Part shown: piece by piece, positions 22,038 through 31,999 of the stretch | Position numbering within the stretch: position 1 is the stretch's first letter | Layout: the number at the start of each line of letters is the position of its first letter | NCBI RefSeq assembly: GCF_009730915.1 | Contig: NC_052477.1 | Coordinates: 23,392,578 to 23,456,577 of the forward strand | Length of the DNA: 64,000 nt | Reading direction: 5' to 3' | Source: Dioscorea cayenensis subsp. rotundata | Taxonomy: Eukaryota; Streptophyta; Magnoliopsida; Dioscoreales; Dioscoreaceae | Made by a program: the position numbers and the translations under genes | The notes under the pieces: generated by a model | What the model saw: the letters and a program-made list of their open reading frames with translations, nothing else | Databases searched by the model: none | Told to the model about the DNA's origin: nothing

Positions 22038-22247
22038 ATGGAATCAAACACATTATTAACAACAGCAGAGGCAATGCGCTGCAATCATTCCCCTGCATTG
22101 AAGGAGTTGATTTTATTTGGAATGAAGAACCTAGAGGGGTGGTGTCTGGAGGAGGGTAGAGAAACAAATCTGTCCTTGTTTCCATGCCTCATTCGGATGG
22201 ATATTAGAAGATGTCCAAAATTTTCAACCGTGCCACGCATTCCAACT
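21516..22247 (+). repeat. Three tandem 243-bp LRR modules inside the CNL
   Basis: Modules start at about 21516, 21759 and 22002, each encoding the pattern 'LE.LS.SEMD.IK.IV.N' then 'FP.LK.L' then 'NLE.WC.EE' then 'SLFP.L..MDI..CP'. They differ by scattered substitutions. The third has three extra single bases relative to the other two. Similar adjacent modules are prone to unequal crossing-over. Confidence 0.9.
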
Positions 22248-23354
22248 CTCCAAGAGTTACATATGGAGCGATCATTCTGTGAGTCACAAATCTCTCTCGT
22301 GTCCAAGGAAAGAAGGTTCTTCAAGCATCTGGAATCTCTTCGGAGTTTGACTATAAATTCTTGTACTGAGGAATTGGTTTTGTCGCTGGAAGATGAAGAG
22401 GAGACAAGAGTCATGAAGGCATCACTTGAGAGTTTAGATATTGGCAATTGCAATCAGTTATCATTGACATTGGTTTTGCAGAACCTTCCATCTCTGAGAG
22501 ACCTATGGGTGGGGTCGCTTGGAAAGCTGGTTTTCTGGCCAGACGGGATGCAAGGTATGAAGTCCCTCAATAATCTGACAATTAGTTCTTGTGAGAATTT
22601 TACTGGTATATCATCACAAAGTGACTGTGCTCCACCGTTTCTGAAGTGTCTTCGGATTTCTGGCTGTGATGCCCTCAGAGAATTGCCCATGTGCCCTAAA
22701 TCACTCCAATCCTTGAGTATTGACAGTTGTTCAGGCATCAAGTCTTTGTGGCCAGAATTGGGACACATTACTTCATTATCCTTTTTATGGTTATCTAAAT
22801 GTCCCAAGCTTGTGTCTTTATCAGACGGGATGCAGGGCCTCACTTCCCTTCGGTATCTATACATTGTGGATTGTCCGGGGCTGAAGTCATTCCCTAAAGG
22901 CCTCCAACAACTACTTCCTACTCTAAAAGAACTAACAATCAAAGGATGCCCGGAGCTAGAGAGGTTATGCAAGCCTGGAGGAGACTATCACAACCTTCTC
23001 TTTACCATCTCTTATAAACAAATAGGAGTACAGCAAAAAAACAGTCAACCCAAGTTCCTCATAAGATTAGTACTGGTGCCACACAAGCTTTTGAAGTGCA
23101 TCAACACAAATCCCTTCCTTCTGTCATCAGTTTTCATTTGTGCTATTGCCTATTTCATATATTTCATTCTCAACAAACTTAATAGCCAAGTACCACTTTC
23201 TCCCTTTCTCTTTTTCTATTTAATTGTGTTTTTGTTTTTAATTCTCTTTTTTTTTTTCAATTTTTTGTATCTCCTTTTATATAAAAAAGTAAAACCATAT
23301 ATCTACTTTGGGATCTCATTTCAAACCTTAAATATGAAGATTACATATGTTTAG
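22038..23354 (+). CDS. CNL LRR C-terminal part, same frame after the stop
   Basis: This continues the LRR domain of the gene at 19149. The first 17-18 codons after the stop are out of the ancestral frame. From about 22094 the ancestral frame resumes with 'ALKELILFGMKNLEGWC' and regular LRRs run to 'GCPELERLCKPGGDYHNL' at about 22990, the usual end of this receptor family. The last roughly 115 codons are hydrophobic and low-complexity (two Phe/Leu/Ile-rich stretches at about 23120-23180 and 23205-23285). They are probably untranslated or intronic sequence read through rather than protein. If the three one-base runs are assembly errors, the two open frames make one protein of roughly 1300-1400 residues; if real, the receptor is truncated at 962 residues. 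Confidence 0.75.
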   Translation: MESNTLLTTAEAMRCNHSPALKELILFGMKNLEGWCLEEGRETNLSLFPCLIRMDIRRCPKFSTVPRIPTLQELHMERSFCESQISLVSKERRFFKHLESLRSLTINSCTEELVLSLEDEEETRVMKASLESLDIGNCNQLSLTLVLQNLPSLRDLWVGSLGKLVFWPDGMQGMKSLNNLTISSCENFTGISSQSDCAPPFLKCLRISGCDALRELPMCPKSLQSLSIDSCSGIKSLWPELGHITSLSFLWLSKCPKLVSLSDGMQGLTSLRYLYIVDCPGLKSFPKGLQQLLPTLKELTIKGCPELERLCKPGGDYHNLLFTISYKQIGVQQKNSQPKFLIRLVLVPHKLLKCINTNPFLLSSVFICAIAYFIYFILNKLNSQVPLSPFLFFYLIVFLFLILFFFFNFLYLLLYKKVKPYIYFGISFQTLNMKITYV

Positions 23355-24254
23355 CATTTCTTGTCAATAGAATCAACATTTTAATTATAATTTATATAAG
23401 CACATGCTCTTTGAGGTTGAGTTAGTTCACTCCCCATAGCATAATTGTATTGAGAGAGAATGGAGGAAGAAAATAGCAGAGATAATTCATGTACTTAAAC
23501 TAGTTCAATGTAGAGAAAAGAATGCATAGAAAATAAAAGTGAATGATCACTTTAGAATTTTTTTCCATAACAATTTTAAGAAAATTATTGAAATGAAGTA
23601 TTCAAAAATGAAGGCAAACAGCCATTTTAGTATAATCGCACACTGTTCTTTTGAATATCTATAGAAGTAGAACCACTAATATAATGTGTTGGAATGTGCT
23701 GACATTATAATTGGTAGAACCACTAGCTTTATCGCTTTCTTTCACACGTCTTGTATTCTTATTGATTCTTTTTCTTTAATTTCCTGCGTTTTTCAAGAAT
23801 GAGCAAGTGGTTTTGTATATCCCTCCAACATGACAACAGGAGTCTCAGGGAGTCTGAAATCAAAATGAAAGGGAAGAGAATCATTTCCAACTGTTGCCCT
23901 CAATTTGCAAGTTTAATGCTTGATGTCCTTTTCGGTGGATATGTTCTTTATGTTGCTGTGTCATGATGAATCAATAGGTCAACAAAAGCGTGCAAGATTG
24001 CAATCGGAATAGGCAAGTTGTTCTTAATTAATAGCTCATAAAAAAATCTAGTTGTTTCTTTTTCTTTTTAACATATCAGGAACTAGTTTAATGCATTGAA
24101 TTTGCTATAAACAAAACTAGTTTTTAAATTTTATAACCACTACTTGATGCAGGATATATAGATTCGCCTTTGCTATCAATGTACATAAACTCTAATGGTG
24201 TGTCTAATTGTTCAAGCATTCTAATCCCTGTATCAGTGAGTGTACTCCTGCAGC
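23355..24254 (+). other. 3' flank of the CNL, no gene
   Basis: No coding seen. 23925 onward matches the left edge of the window (copy A). A 'ttgatgcag' phrase in both copies could be a 3' splice site of a downstream UTR exon. Confidence 0.45.
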
Positions 24255-24377
24255 TGGAATTGTATTAATAATTACAAGTCATGGGACTGACATTAGTGTT
24301 CAAATCTTCTGCATTTAATCCATCAGACATTTTCTAACCAAAGTAATCCACAAGATTATTTGCAAAAGTAAACTCAA

Positions 24378-24805
24378 CAATTACAGACTTTGGAGTGTTT
24401 GGCGTTGAAACCTTCACTCCATAATTAGAGGCTCTTGGAACATCTTAGTCATAGCTCTTACTTGGAATGTTTGGAAAGCTAGAAATGATTGCATTTTCCA
24501 TTTCCAATCACCCACTTGGCTTTTGGTTAATATGAATATTCGTTTGACATTTCTTTTTTAGGTTTCAGTTGTCTTTGAGGATAAAAACCAGAAGTTGGGA
24601 GTCCTCTTCTATTGCAGTGAGGAGGAGCATCCAGTTCCAGGGTTCACCTACAGAAGAGAAGCATGACCTGGACACCCAAGCCCAACTCAACATGCGGCTT
24701 GCCCCCATGGGAAGAGATTCTCTCTTAGCCCAGGGACTCTATTGTGCTTTCTTTTATTATCTTAATAAAGTTGTAGTTTATCTTTTTTTTAAAAAAAAAA
24801 AAAAT
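24378..24805 (+). mobile_element. 5'-truncated LINE insertion inside the P450 relic
   Basis: Flanked by GTAAACTCAA at 24368-24377 and 24806-24815, with an A14 tail at 24791-24804. Copy A of the flank (about 495-520) keeps the uninterrupted site, so the boundaries are proven by an empty-site comparison. The element reads 'MFGKLEMIAF' or, one frame over, 'WNVWKARNDCIFHF', the C-terminal ORF2 motif of plant LINEs, then 3' UTR. Confidence 0.9.
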
Positions 24806-25236
24806 GTAAACTCAATTGTGGCAACTACAAAATCACATTCTGGTCAAATTCTTTGCCCAACACGACTCCAAATGGAATAATCTCAAAATCACGTCCTCTA
24901 AAATTTGCATCATTGTTGTTAAATCTCTCTAGTATGAACTCTTTGAGCAAGCTCCAATATTTCAGATATGTCCCTATCGCTCTTGCATCGATGATTATTT
25001 TTAGTTTTGTGGGAATTAGTATCCGAGATGGTTTCTCAAGGAATTAGAAATGGAGTTGGAGGATGTTTTCTCACCGCTTGTTTCACTATGGCCTTCAAGT
25101 AGCACTTCTTATTCATGTTCTCTTCAACCAACATTTAGCCCTTTTAATATAGAACTCCCTGCGTTTGATGCTTCATTTCCATTCCTAGAATAGGTGTGTG
25201 AGGTAGTTGTTCAAGCAGGTGTACAAAACTCAGGAG

Positions 25237-25726
25237 GTCGCCAAACTATCGTTAGGTTTCATTTGGGTTTCCAACTTTCAATATGTTGCTTTTTGGTATC
25301 AAAACTTCTATTGGTGTTTTAATGAGAGATCACAAAATGAATTTTGGCAGCCAGATGGACAACCAAATGGAACAACCAATAGAAATGATGTGAGATTGTT
25401 GTATTTAGTATATTAGCTTCATTTTTCATTATTGGAGTATTTGACAATTTCTTGTAGTCATTAGGGTGATAGTAATGATCTTATGGATACAATTGATCCT
25501 CAAGTTTTGGAGGAACATTTTGTTCTTGTATGTTTTTGTTTAGCAATTTAAATGGGCATCCATATGTTTGATGTGAAGTTAATTTGTGTTTTGTGGTTTC
25601 TATAAATCAAAATTCATTTGGTTACCTCCCATTGAACACCAAAATGAAACTTGAAACAAATTGATATTAAAAAGAAACAAATTGAAAGTTGATATTCAAA
25701 ATAAAACTTGGCAATAGTTTGGTGAC
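25237..25726. mobile_element. 490-bp MITE-like element with about 65-bp inverted ends
   Basis: The left end GTCGCCAAACTATCG and the reverse complement of the right end GTCACCAAACTATTG match, and similarity continues for roughly 65 bases at about 75-80%. Copy A of the flank lacks this block, supporting an insertion. A target duplication could not be recognised, so the superfamily is open. Interior frames have no recognised product. Confidence 0.6.
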
Positions 25727-25870
25727 ATCCCGAGCTTTTAACCCTTCATGCGGCAAACATATTCCGCAAAAAAATGTTGGAGAATTACGACATTGAACGA
25801 TCGACTTATCATTTGTGTATCTAGGAGGCTTTTGATACAAGTGAATTATTCTATACAAGAACTAGCCAGA

Positions 25871-26254
25871 GTTCATTCATTACTTGAAAACATGAATATT
25901 GCCACAAAAATTAAGTGTGGATTTTAAAATTCAAATCTCATTTTTATCTTAAACAGTAGATTTTATAATTTGCTATTATTTTCTAAACTTTTTTAAAAAA
26001 TAATTAGCCACGAAAATAATGTTCCGCCATTAAATAATTTTAAAATAAAATTAGTTGTGGATTATATTATTTGCAGATATATTAAAAGTTTGAAATAAAA
26101 CAACAACAAATTTAGTTTTATCTACTATTGTTTTTTTTTAAAAAAAAATTAGTGACGGAGGTGTAATTCTACGACTAGTATCCTATCCTTGCTCTAGCCC
26201 TCACCCTCGTTCATCTAGTAGACCTATTTCCCTGCAGATTTTCTAACCTTAAAT
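25871..26254. other. AT-rich spacer, no gene
   Basis: Contains repeated 'ttagttgtgga'/'ttagccacgaaaa' phrases suggestive of an old MITE but no definable ends. Confidence 0.35.
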
Positions 26255-26264
26255 GATGAGTTTT

Positions 26265-29200
26265 AAATGTGAATAAACCACTAGCATTGATGAAAGGAGA
26301 AAAGAAGTACAAAGGAGAAAGTACAACAAAGAAAACTAGATTACAAAAAGATCAACTAGAGGTGGATTAACACAAAATAAAAGAACGAGACAAAGGCAAT
26401 GGAACAACGAAGAAACTATCCTACGTCACCCTGGAGGACATCATCTAGGGTGGAAAATTCATGATGTAGTGCTAACCTGTGTCCTGGACTGAAGCCTCAC
26501 CTCTAGTATCACTTGTACCGGTTGACTCAGAGCGATATCCCATGAACTCAAGAGTGTGGTGCACAAGTGCAATGGAATCTTTAAGCTTTGATTTCTTTCC
26601 CTCTAAAACTGCAAAAAACCAAAATGAGATCATATGATCAATCTTTACAATAATCGAATGCACTGGGAGAGATTTAAAATTAAAAATGCGCTCATTTCTT
26701 TCAAGAACAATATTTTATGTAATGGACCTAGTTAGGAGATCCACTATGTCCTGCATGGTGGACTAGATAGAGATTCTCCAGTCATGCCACAGCTCATTCA
26801 ATGAGAAAGGCAAGGGAGGTAGCTGGAGAAGTTGACCAAAATGGCCTTATAGATGCTCAGCTACGGAATAGTGCAACAAGTAATCTATTGATTCAATTGC
26901 TGAATGACAGGTGACACATGTTGTGGTCGGGACTTTGTTTTATCTTCTCCTAGCTAAGTTATCGATAGTAAGTATTTTATTTCTCCATGCAATCCAGTGT
27001 GAGAAATTAATTTTCTGTGGGCATGCACTTCTCTAGAATAGACTAGATATCTGGCATCTTAATCCTCCATCATTTAGAAATTTGTAGAAAGATTTGATGA
27101 AGAAATTACTATTAGGAGTGAGCCATCATCTTTTGGAGCCCCCCTCACTAATGTTGTAGTTATTGAGTCTATCTACTTATTATGATGCCTTTGGATCCAA
27201 GTTTAAAGGAGCTGTGTTCATCAAATGGGCAAGGTCCCTCACTGTTCCCCACTGATCATGTGAGGTCTTAAAATCATGTAGCCCAATATTCATGGGTGCA
27301 CGCCCCTCAAACCACTTATCGTGCCAAAAATAAGTGGTGGCCCCATCACATATTGTGCAATCAGTGCACTCACTGAAAGCTGACCAACAGTTGAGGACTC
27401 TATTCCAAAAGAAAGATTTTCTCCTGGTGGGCTTGGAGAACAAACACTTGGCAGTGTTACGGTCCCCATAGTTGAAATGGATGACTTTGGACCCACACCA
27501 CTAATCATCTATTGCCATTTTCTGCCACCATTTCCCTAGGGAGGCGAGATTGAACTGCTCCAAATCCAAGATGCTCCAACCACCTTGGTCTCGAGACTTG
27601 CAAGATGCTTCCAGTTCACTAGTCGACATCTTGGCTTCTCAATGTCTGGTCTAGACAAGTGGAAATCTCTTCTCATCATGTTAATTTCTTTAATAACCCA
27701 AAGAGGAAGCTTGAAAATGGACATTTAGTATGTAGGTAGAGCGAACAAGACTAAGTTAAGCAATGCTAGTCTTACCCCTAGTGAGAGAAAACTAGCTTTC
27801 TAGGAAGTGAGACGCATCCTGATCTTTGAGATCAAGCTTTCCCAATCTTATCATCTAGGTCATCTCTCGAATATTGGTAGTCCAAGATAGGTAAAGGGAA
27901 GGAGACCAATTGTGCAACCTAGCATTTGTGCTAACTCAGCCTCTGGTAATCGATCAGCTTTGGTGGAGTACAAACATGTTTTAGAAAAATTAATAGTTAA
28001 TCTTGACATGGCTTCAAATAAAAATAAAATTAGCTTGATGATCTTGAGGTCTTCCATATTGCCTAATGTTAGGACAAGTAAATCATCGTTATATTGAAGA
28101 TTTCCCATTTGCCAAAATTCACCAAGTAAGACTCCATGAAAGATGACTGAGTTAAGCATATAGAAGAACATAGTGCTCAAAATGTATGTGTCATGCCCCG
28201 AACCCGGCCTGGTGGCAAACAAACGGCCGCGAACCCACAGGGCTGAACCCCGTAGGCATGCAAGGCCTAAAAGCTGACTCATAGCAAAAATATGATCTAA
28301 CAAAGGCACAAATTACAGATTAAAAAAAAACAACAACTTCCAAATACAACTTCAAGGACTACAATAGGATGGAAATTACAACTCAAATACACTGGGTGAA
28401 AGATACTCGATGGCCCACTAAATTACAATCCAGAACATTCACCTGATTTGAAAAGAATTAAGAACAACTTTATAAGCTTGAAAACCCAGTAAGCAATTCA
28501 CAAAAATATTTGGGGATCATACTGAGTTTAAAAAAATTCCAATTTTGATATCAAGTAAACAAAACTTGTACATATATATGTTAAAGTAGAACATAAATCA
28601 CATGTACCAAATGTCAGAGAGTAATAAATATTACCAAAACAAGTTTTGCATCTAGAATGCTTTATAGAAACATAGCTTAAAAAAAGTTCTTAAAAACATA
28701 CTAATTCCATATAAATCAATATCAGAGTGAAAAAATTCATCAAATAAATTCCCCAGAACAAAATAATTTGACAAAACATACAAATTCAGAAGGTAACAGG
28801 TTTCCTATAATTATATATCTATCAAACTTACTAAGGCCAATTTTTTTACCTTGGCGGTACCCGAGTCAGAATATATCGTTCCACTGATTGCCCAGGGTGA
28901 AACTATAGTCTTAATTCATAGAACTCATGTCAACACAGTCAATGTTAACCTCCCATTGACCGGGTTAGTGCATAGCTTATTTGGAGACTAAAAATGTTTA
29001 TAACAAAAAACAATTTGCCATAAGTGTCAAGAGCAGTATTTTCCAAAAAATTAGATTGTCAATACTTGCCGATAAAATATTGCTAAGTTATCAAACCAAA
29101 ATAGCATGATATTACAAAGTTTATAATATCAAACTCTTCTAGAATTCCCATTTGAGTGAAGATAAACTTAGCATATAAACAAAGAATTACATTGTCCCAC

Positions 29201-30930
29201 GTTTATTTAGAAACTAAGCAAATTGTTTCAAGATAAAAAGAATGGTAAATAAATAATTGAATTTTCGCAATAAACATCATCCATAATTTATATGTGGATT
29301 ACTTACTTGGAGACCCCCAAATTCTAACTCACACTCGAAGACAAGATCAATCATTCTTGAACAACCTCTCTTAGAAGAAGCTTAGCACCACACCCACTTG
29401 AAGCCTCTCAAAGTTCCCAAGATGCAAGATAAGAGTTTTAAGTCCTCAACTAATTTTGCCAGAGATGATAGCCCAAAAGTAGATGAAATTTTTTGGACTA
29501 CCATACTTCCTTTTGAAGCTCAAAAATCAACAGGATGGCATGGCTTGGCATGGTTGTTGGAGAAGGGAGGCATGGCATGACATGGGAAAAGCAAGTAAAG
29601 CATGGTTGGCCATGCTTGACTAATGTGGGGCTCATATTATGTAACAAGGATAAATAGGAGAAGAGATAGTGGGTCTCCTTGTCTTAGTCCCTGATGATAT
29701 CGGACGTATTTGCATTGAGACCCATTCACCAAGATATTAGCTTTAGAGGAAAGAAGCAGGGCCCTTGGTCCATCCGAAGGAATTCCCCAGTCAACCAGCC
29801 ATATCAAATGGCTTTGAAAAATCAGCTTTGAGCACATAACCAAGGATTCTACGCATTTGTAGGCTAAAAATTAATTCCTCTACAGTCGTAATATTATCAA
29901 GAATGCATCACCCTTTAATAAATGCTGATTGTGATGGATTGACTAAGGATCAATGACTCGACTTAGACATGAGGCCAAAATTTTAGACATAATTTTGAGT
30001 GAGGAATTGATGAGGCTGATAGGTCTGTAATATATAGGATGTTCTGCGTTTTCTACTTTAGGGATAAAGGCAATGCTAGCCCAATTTATGCCCTCCAAGT
30101 TGGTTCACCCAAAGTAGAAGTCTTCACTGAGCTTAACAAGATCAACATTTACTATATTCTAGTATTTCTCGAAGAACAAGATTAGGAAGCCATCAGGACT
30201 AGGTGCCTTATTTGAACCCAAATCAAAGGTGGCTTTTTTATCTCCTCCAAGAAGAAGGGTCTCTCTAGGTCCATGAGGTCCACTCTCTCTCTACATGTGA
30301 TTAATTTGTCCCAAGACATTTTTAATCTGGAATCTCTTTGGGACCAAATTGAGATTGGAATAGCAAAGTGAATATCTTCACAATCCCTTCAATATCTTCA
30401 ACTCTATTGTTTCCTTGGTGAATGCTTGGAATTAAATTCTGATTTTTTGACAATTTGCAACCGCATGAAAATATTAAGTATTTTCATCTCCCTTTTTCAA
30501 CCACCTCAACTTGGATCTTGGTTTCCAGTACAACTCTCTACATGTGATTAATTTGCCTAGGTTTTGGTGAAGGGCTATCTCTTGCCTGAATTCCTCCAAG
30601 ATTAGCCTATGTGACTCTTTGGCAACATTTAAAGTTTCCAGTTCATGTAAGAGGTCAAGTTTCCTCTTGATTGACCGAAAGCTAACTTTGGCCCAATGCC
30701 ATAGTTGATTTCTTAGCCATGCTATTTTTTTGATAGAATAAAACCACGACATTCCAGAGGCGAGAGCTTGTCCCACAAGCTTTGGATCAAGCTAGTAAAG
30801 CTCTCCACTGAGCACCAAGCTAGCTCAAAGCAGAAAGACTTGGGTTTGGAAATGTGGTAACCATATTCTAAGAGGATAGGGACATGGCCTAAGCCTAGCC
30901 TTGGCAAACAGGTTTGAATAACTCAGTATC
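26265..30930 (-). pseudogene. LINE (L1-type) relic with target duplication, split by an LTR-like element
   Basis: Flanked by GATGAGTTTT at 26255-26264 and 30931-30940. Minus-strand coding runs from the end of the endonuclease ('LGLGHVPILLEYG', 30907-30722), through the linker ending 'RWLKKGDENT' (30474), reverse transcriptase 'NGSQCKYVRYHQGLRQGDP' (about 29740-29680), then across an inserted element to 'LSTMFFYMLNSVIFHG', 'LQYNDDLLVLT' and 'LPFTYLGLPI' (28260-27870). The catalytic motif is YNDD instead of YADD, so it is dead. The zinc-binding C-terminus follows (27500-27180, then degraded to about 26300). 3' end motif 'gtggtttattcaca'. Truncated at the 5' end inside the endonuclease. Confidence 0.85.
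28189..29636 (+). mobile_element. LTR-like (solo) element of the TGTCACGCCCC family
   Basis: Begins TGTCATGCCCCGAACCCGG and ends GTGGGGCTCATA. It interrupts the LINE reading frame exactly between 'LVT' and 'YILS'; removing it with a TATG duplication (28185-28188 and 29638-29641) restores the LINE frame. It shares internal blocks with 53352-55926 ('ttgaccgggttagtgcatag'-like phrases and a 'ggattacttac' splice-donor-like end). No coding. A terminal TG...CA-type end and a 4-5 bp duplication suggest a solo LTR, but no full-length member is in the window to prove it. Confidence 0.7.
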
Positions 30931-31447
30931 GATGAGTTTTTTGCTTTTGGATTCTTTGATTCATTTTTTTGAGTTTATTCATGTTTTTTTTAATCATTGT
31001 ATAAGGATTTGATGTGAGAAACATTTTTTCATGTGATTGAAATCAATATAACAAATAATTAGTTCTTGTTATGTTTCGCATTCACTAAAAGATTATGAGA
31101 TTTAATAATTAGGTACTTTATATGATTAGAAGTGATAATTGAGTCCACAAAGCCTCTTGTTCTCCAATACCTTAGTTTGATCTTGAGTGGCATTGATGAA
31201 GGGCTCATATCCAATCAATCTCTAAAGTTTATGGTAAAAAATTAATAAAGTATAATGTGGGCCCCCACCCTATTATTATTAAATTCTAATGCTAATTTGG
31301 GTGGTTACATTTAATTTATTTTAATATTTTATGTTTCCGTTACCTTGTTTGAAACCCTAGCCATTTTGGGCTTCTTCTATTTTAGTTTTGCCATTTAAGA
31401 AAGTGAGACTTAGTCGTTACTCTATCTCTAATTTCCTGATCCCATCT

Positions 31448-31964
31448 TGATGCAACGATATACTTGAACCCGTTGATTCGCCTTTGAATGCCGGTAACAA
31501 GTTGTCCAAACCCTGTTGATCAAAGATAGGCAGGAATTGGGAAGAGTAAAATCTTTTTACTCAAGAAAATGATGATCACAAAACTGATTTTCTCTTGCCC
31601 GTAGGCTTACATTGAATAGGAGAAAATAGCACTAAGAAAGGAGATAATTCAAAAATTTACCAAAAATAGTAAATTCTCAAATATCAGCAAGAAATAAAAG
31701 ATCTAATAAAATAAAGACTATTGCCACAAACGGCTCACAAATCAGAGATTTCTATTCTAAGATATAACGAAATCAATTATTACTAAAAACGGTAAAATTA
31801 GGGTTTTCGAGGCCTAACGATGGAATTTGGCCAAATTTTGGTATGACTCACAATTTTGTGTCAGTACAACCATAAAATCCCATCGCCTGCCAAATTACCG
31901 AAATGCCCTTACCTCGTACTTCTCCATGTATGCACATGCCATATCATCTATACGCCCATTATCA
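31448..31964 (-). repeat. 3' LTR of the gypsy element
   Basis: 517-bp LTR. It carries an extra 'attgaataggagaaaatagc'-type segment and lacks a segment of about 50 bp that the other LTR has around 36716-36770. Confidence 0.93.
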
Positions 31965-31999
31965 TTCTTCCCAGGATGGAGAGAATTCACCATCGAATT

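Larger units (their letters stand above)
24255..25790 (-). pseudogene. Cytochrome P450 (CYP71-like) relic, copy B, twice interrupted
   Basis: Minus-strand blocks in the proper order are: an I-helix remnant at about 25770-25750 (NMFAA without the following Gly-Thr); then the MITE; then 'NKKCYLKAIVKQAVRKHPPT' (about 25140-25080), the K-helix, with the ExxR Glu changed to Gln; then 'DARAIG' and 'EFILERFNNND', 'RGRDFEIIPFGV' (about 25000-24860), the PERF-like and pre-haem regions with the haem Cys loop degraded. The truncated LINE follows, then 'VEFTFANNLVDYFG' and 'KMSDGLNAEDL' (about 24375-24300). Stops and frame changes are present. It retains more of the gene than copy A, including the K-helix that copy A lost. 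Confidence 0.82.
23925..25870 (+). repeat. Copy B of the duplicated CNL 3'-flank unit
   Basis: Matches 1-960 in order and orientation, with two insertions of its own (24378-24805 and 25237-25726). It includes the P450 relic on the minus strand. Confidence 0.8.

Noticed and set aside
22454..22972. 172-codon minus-strand open frame
   Set aside because: Antisense shadow of the CNL LRR region; no recognisable product.
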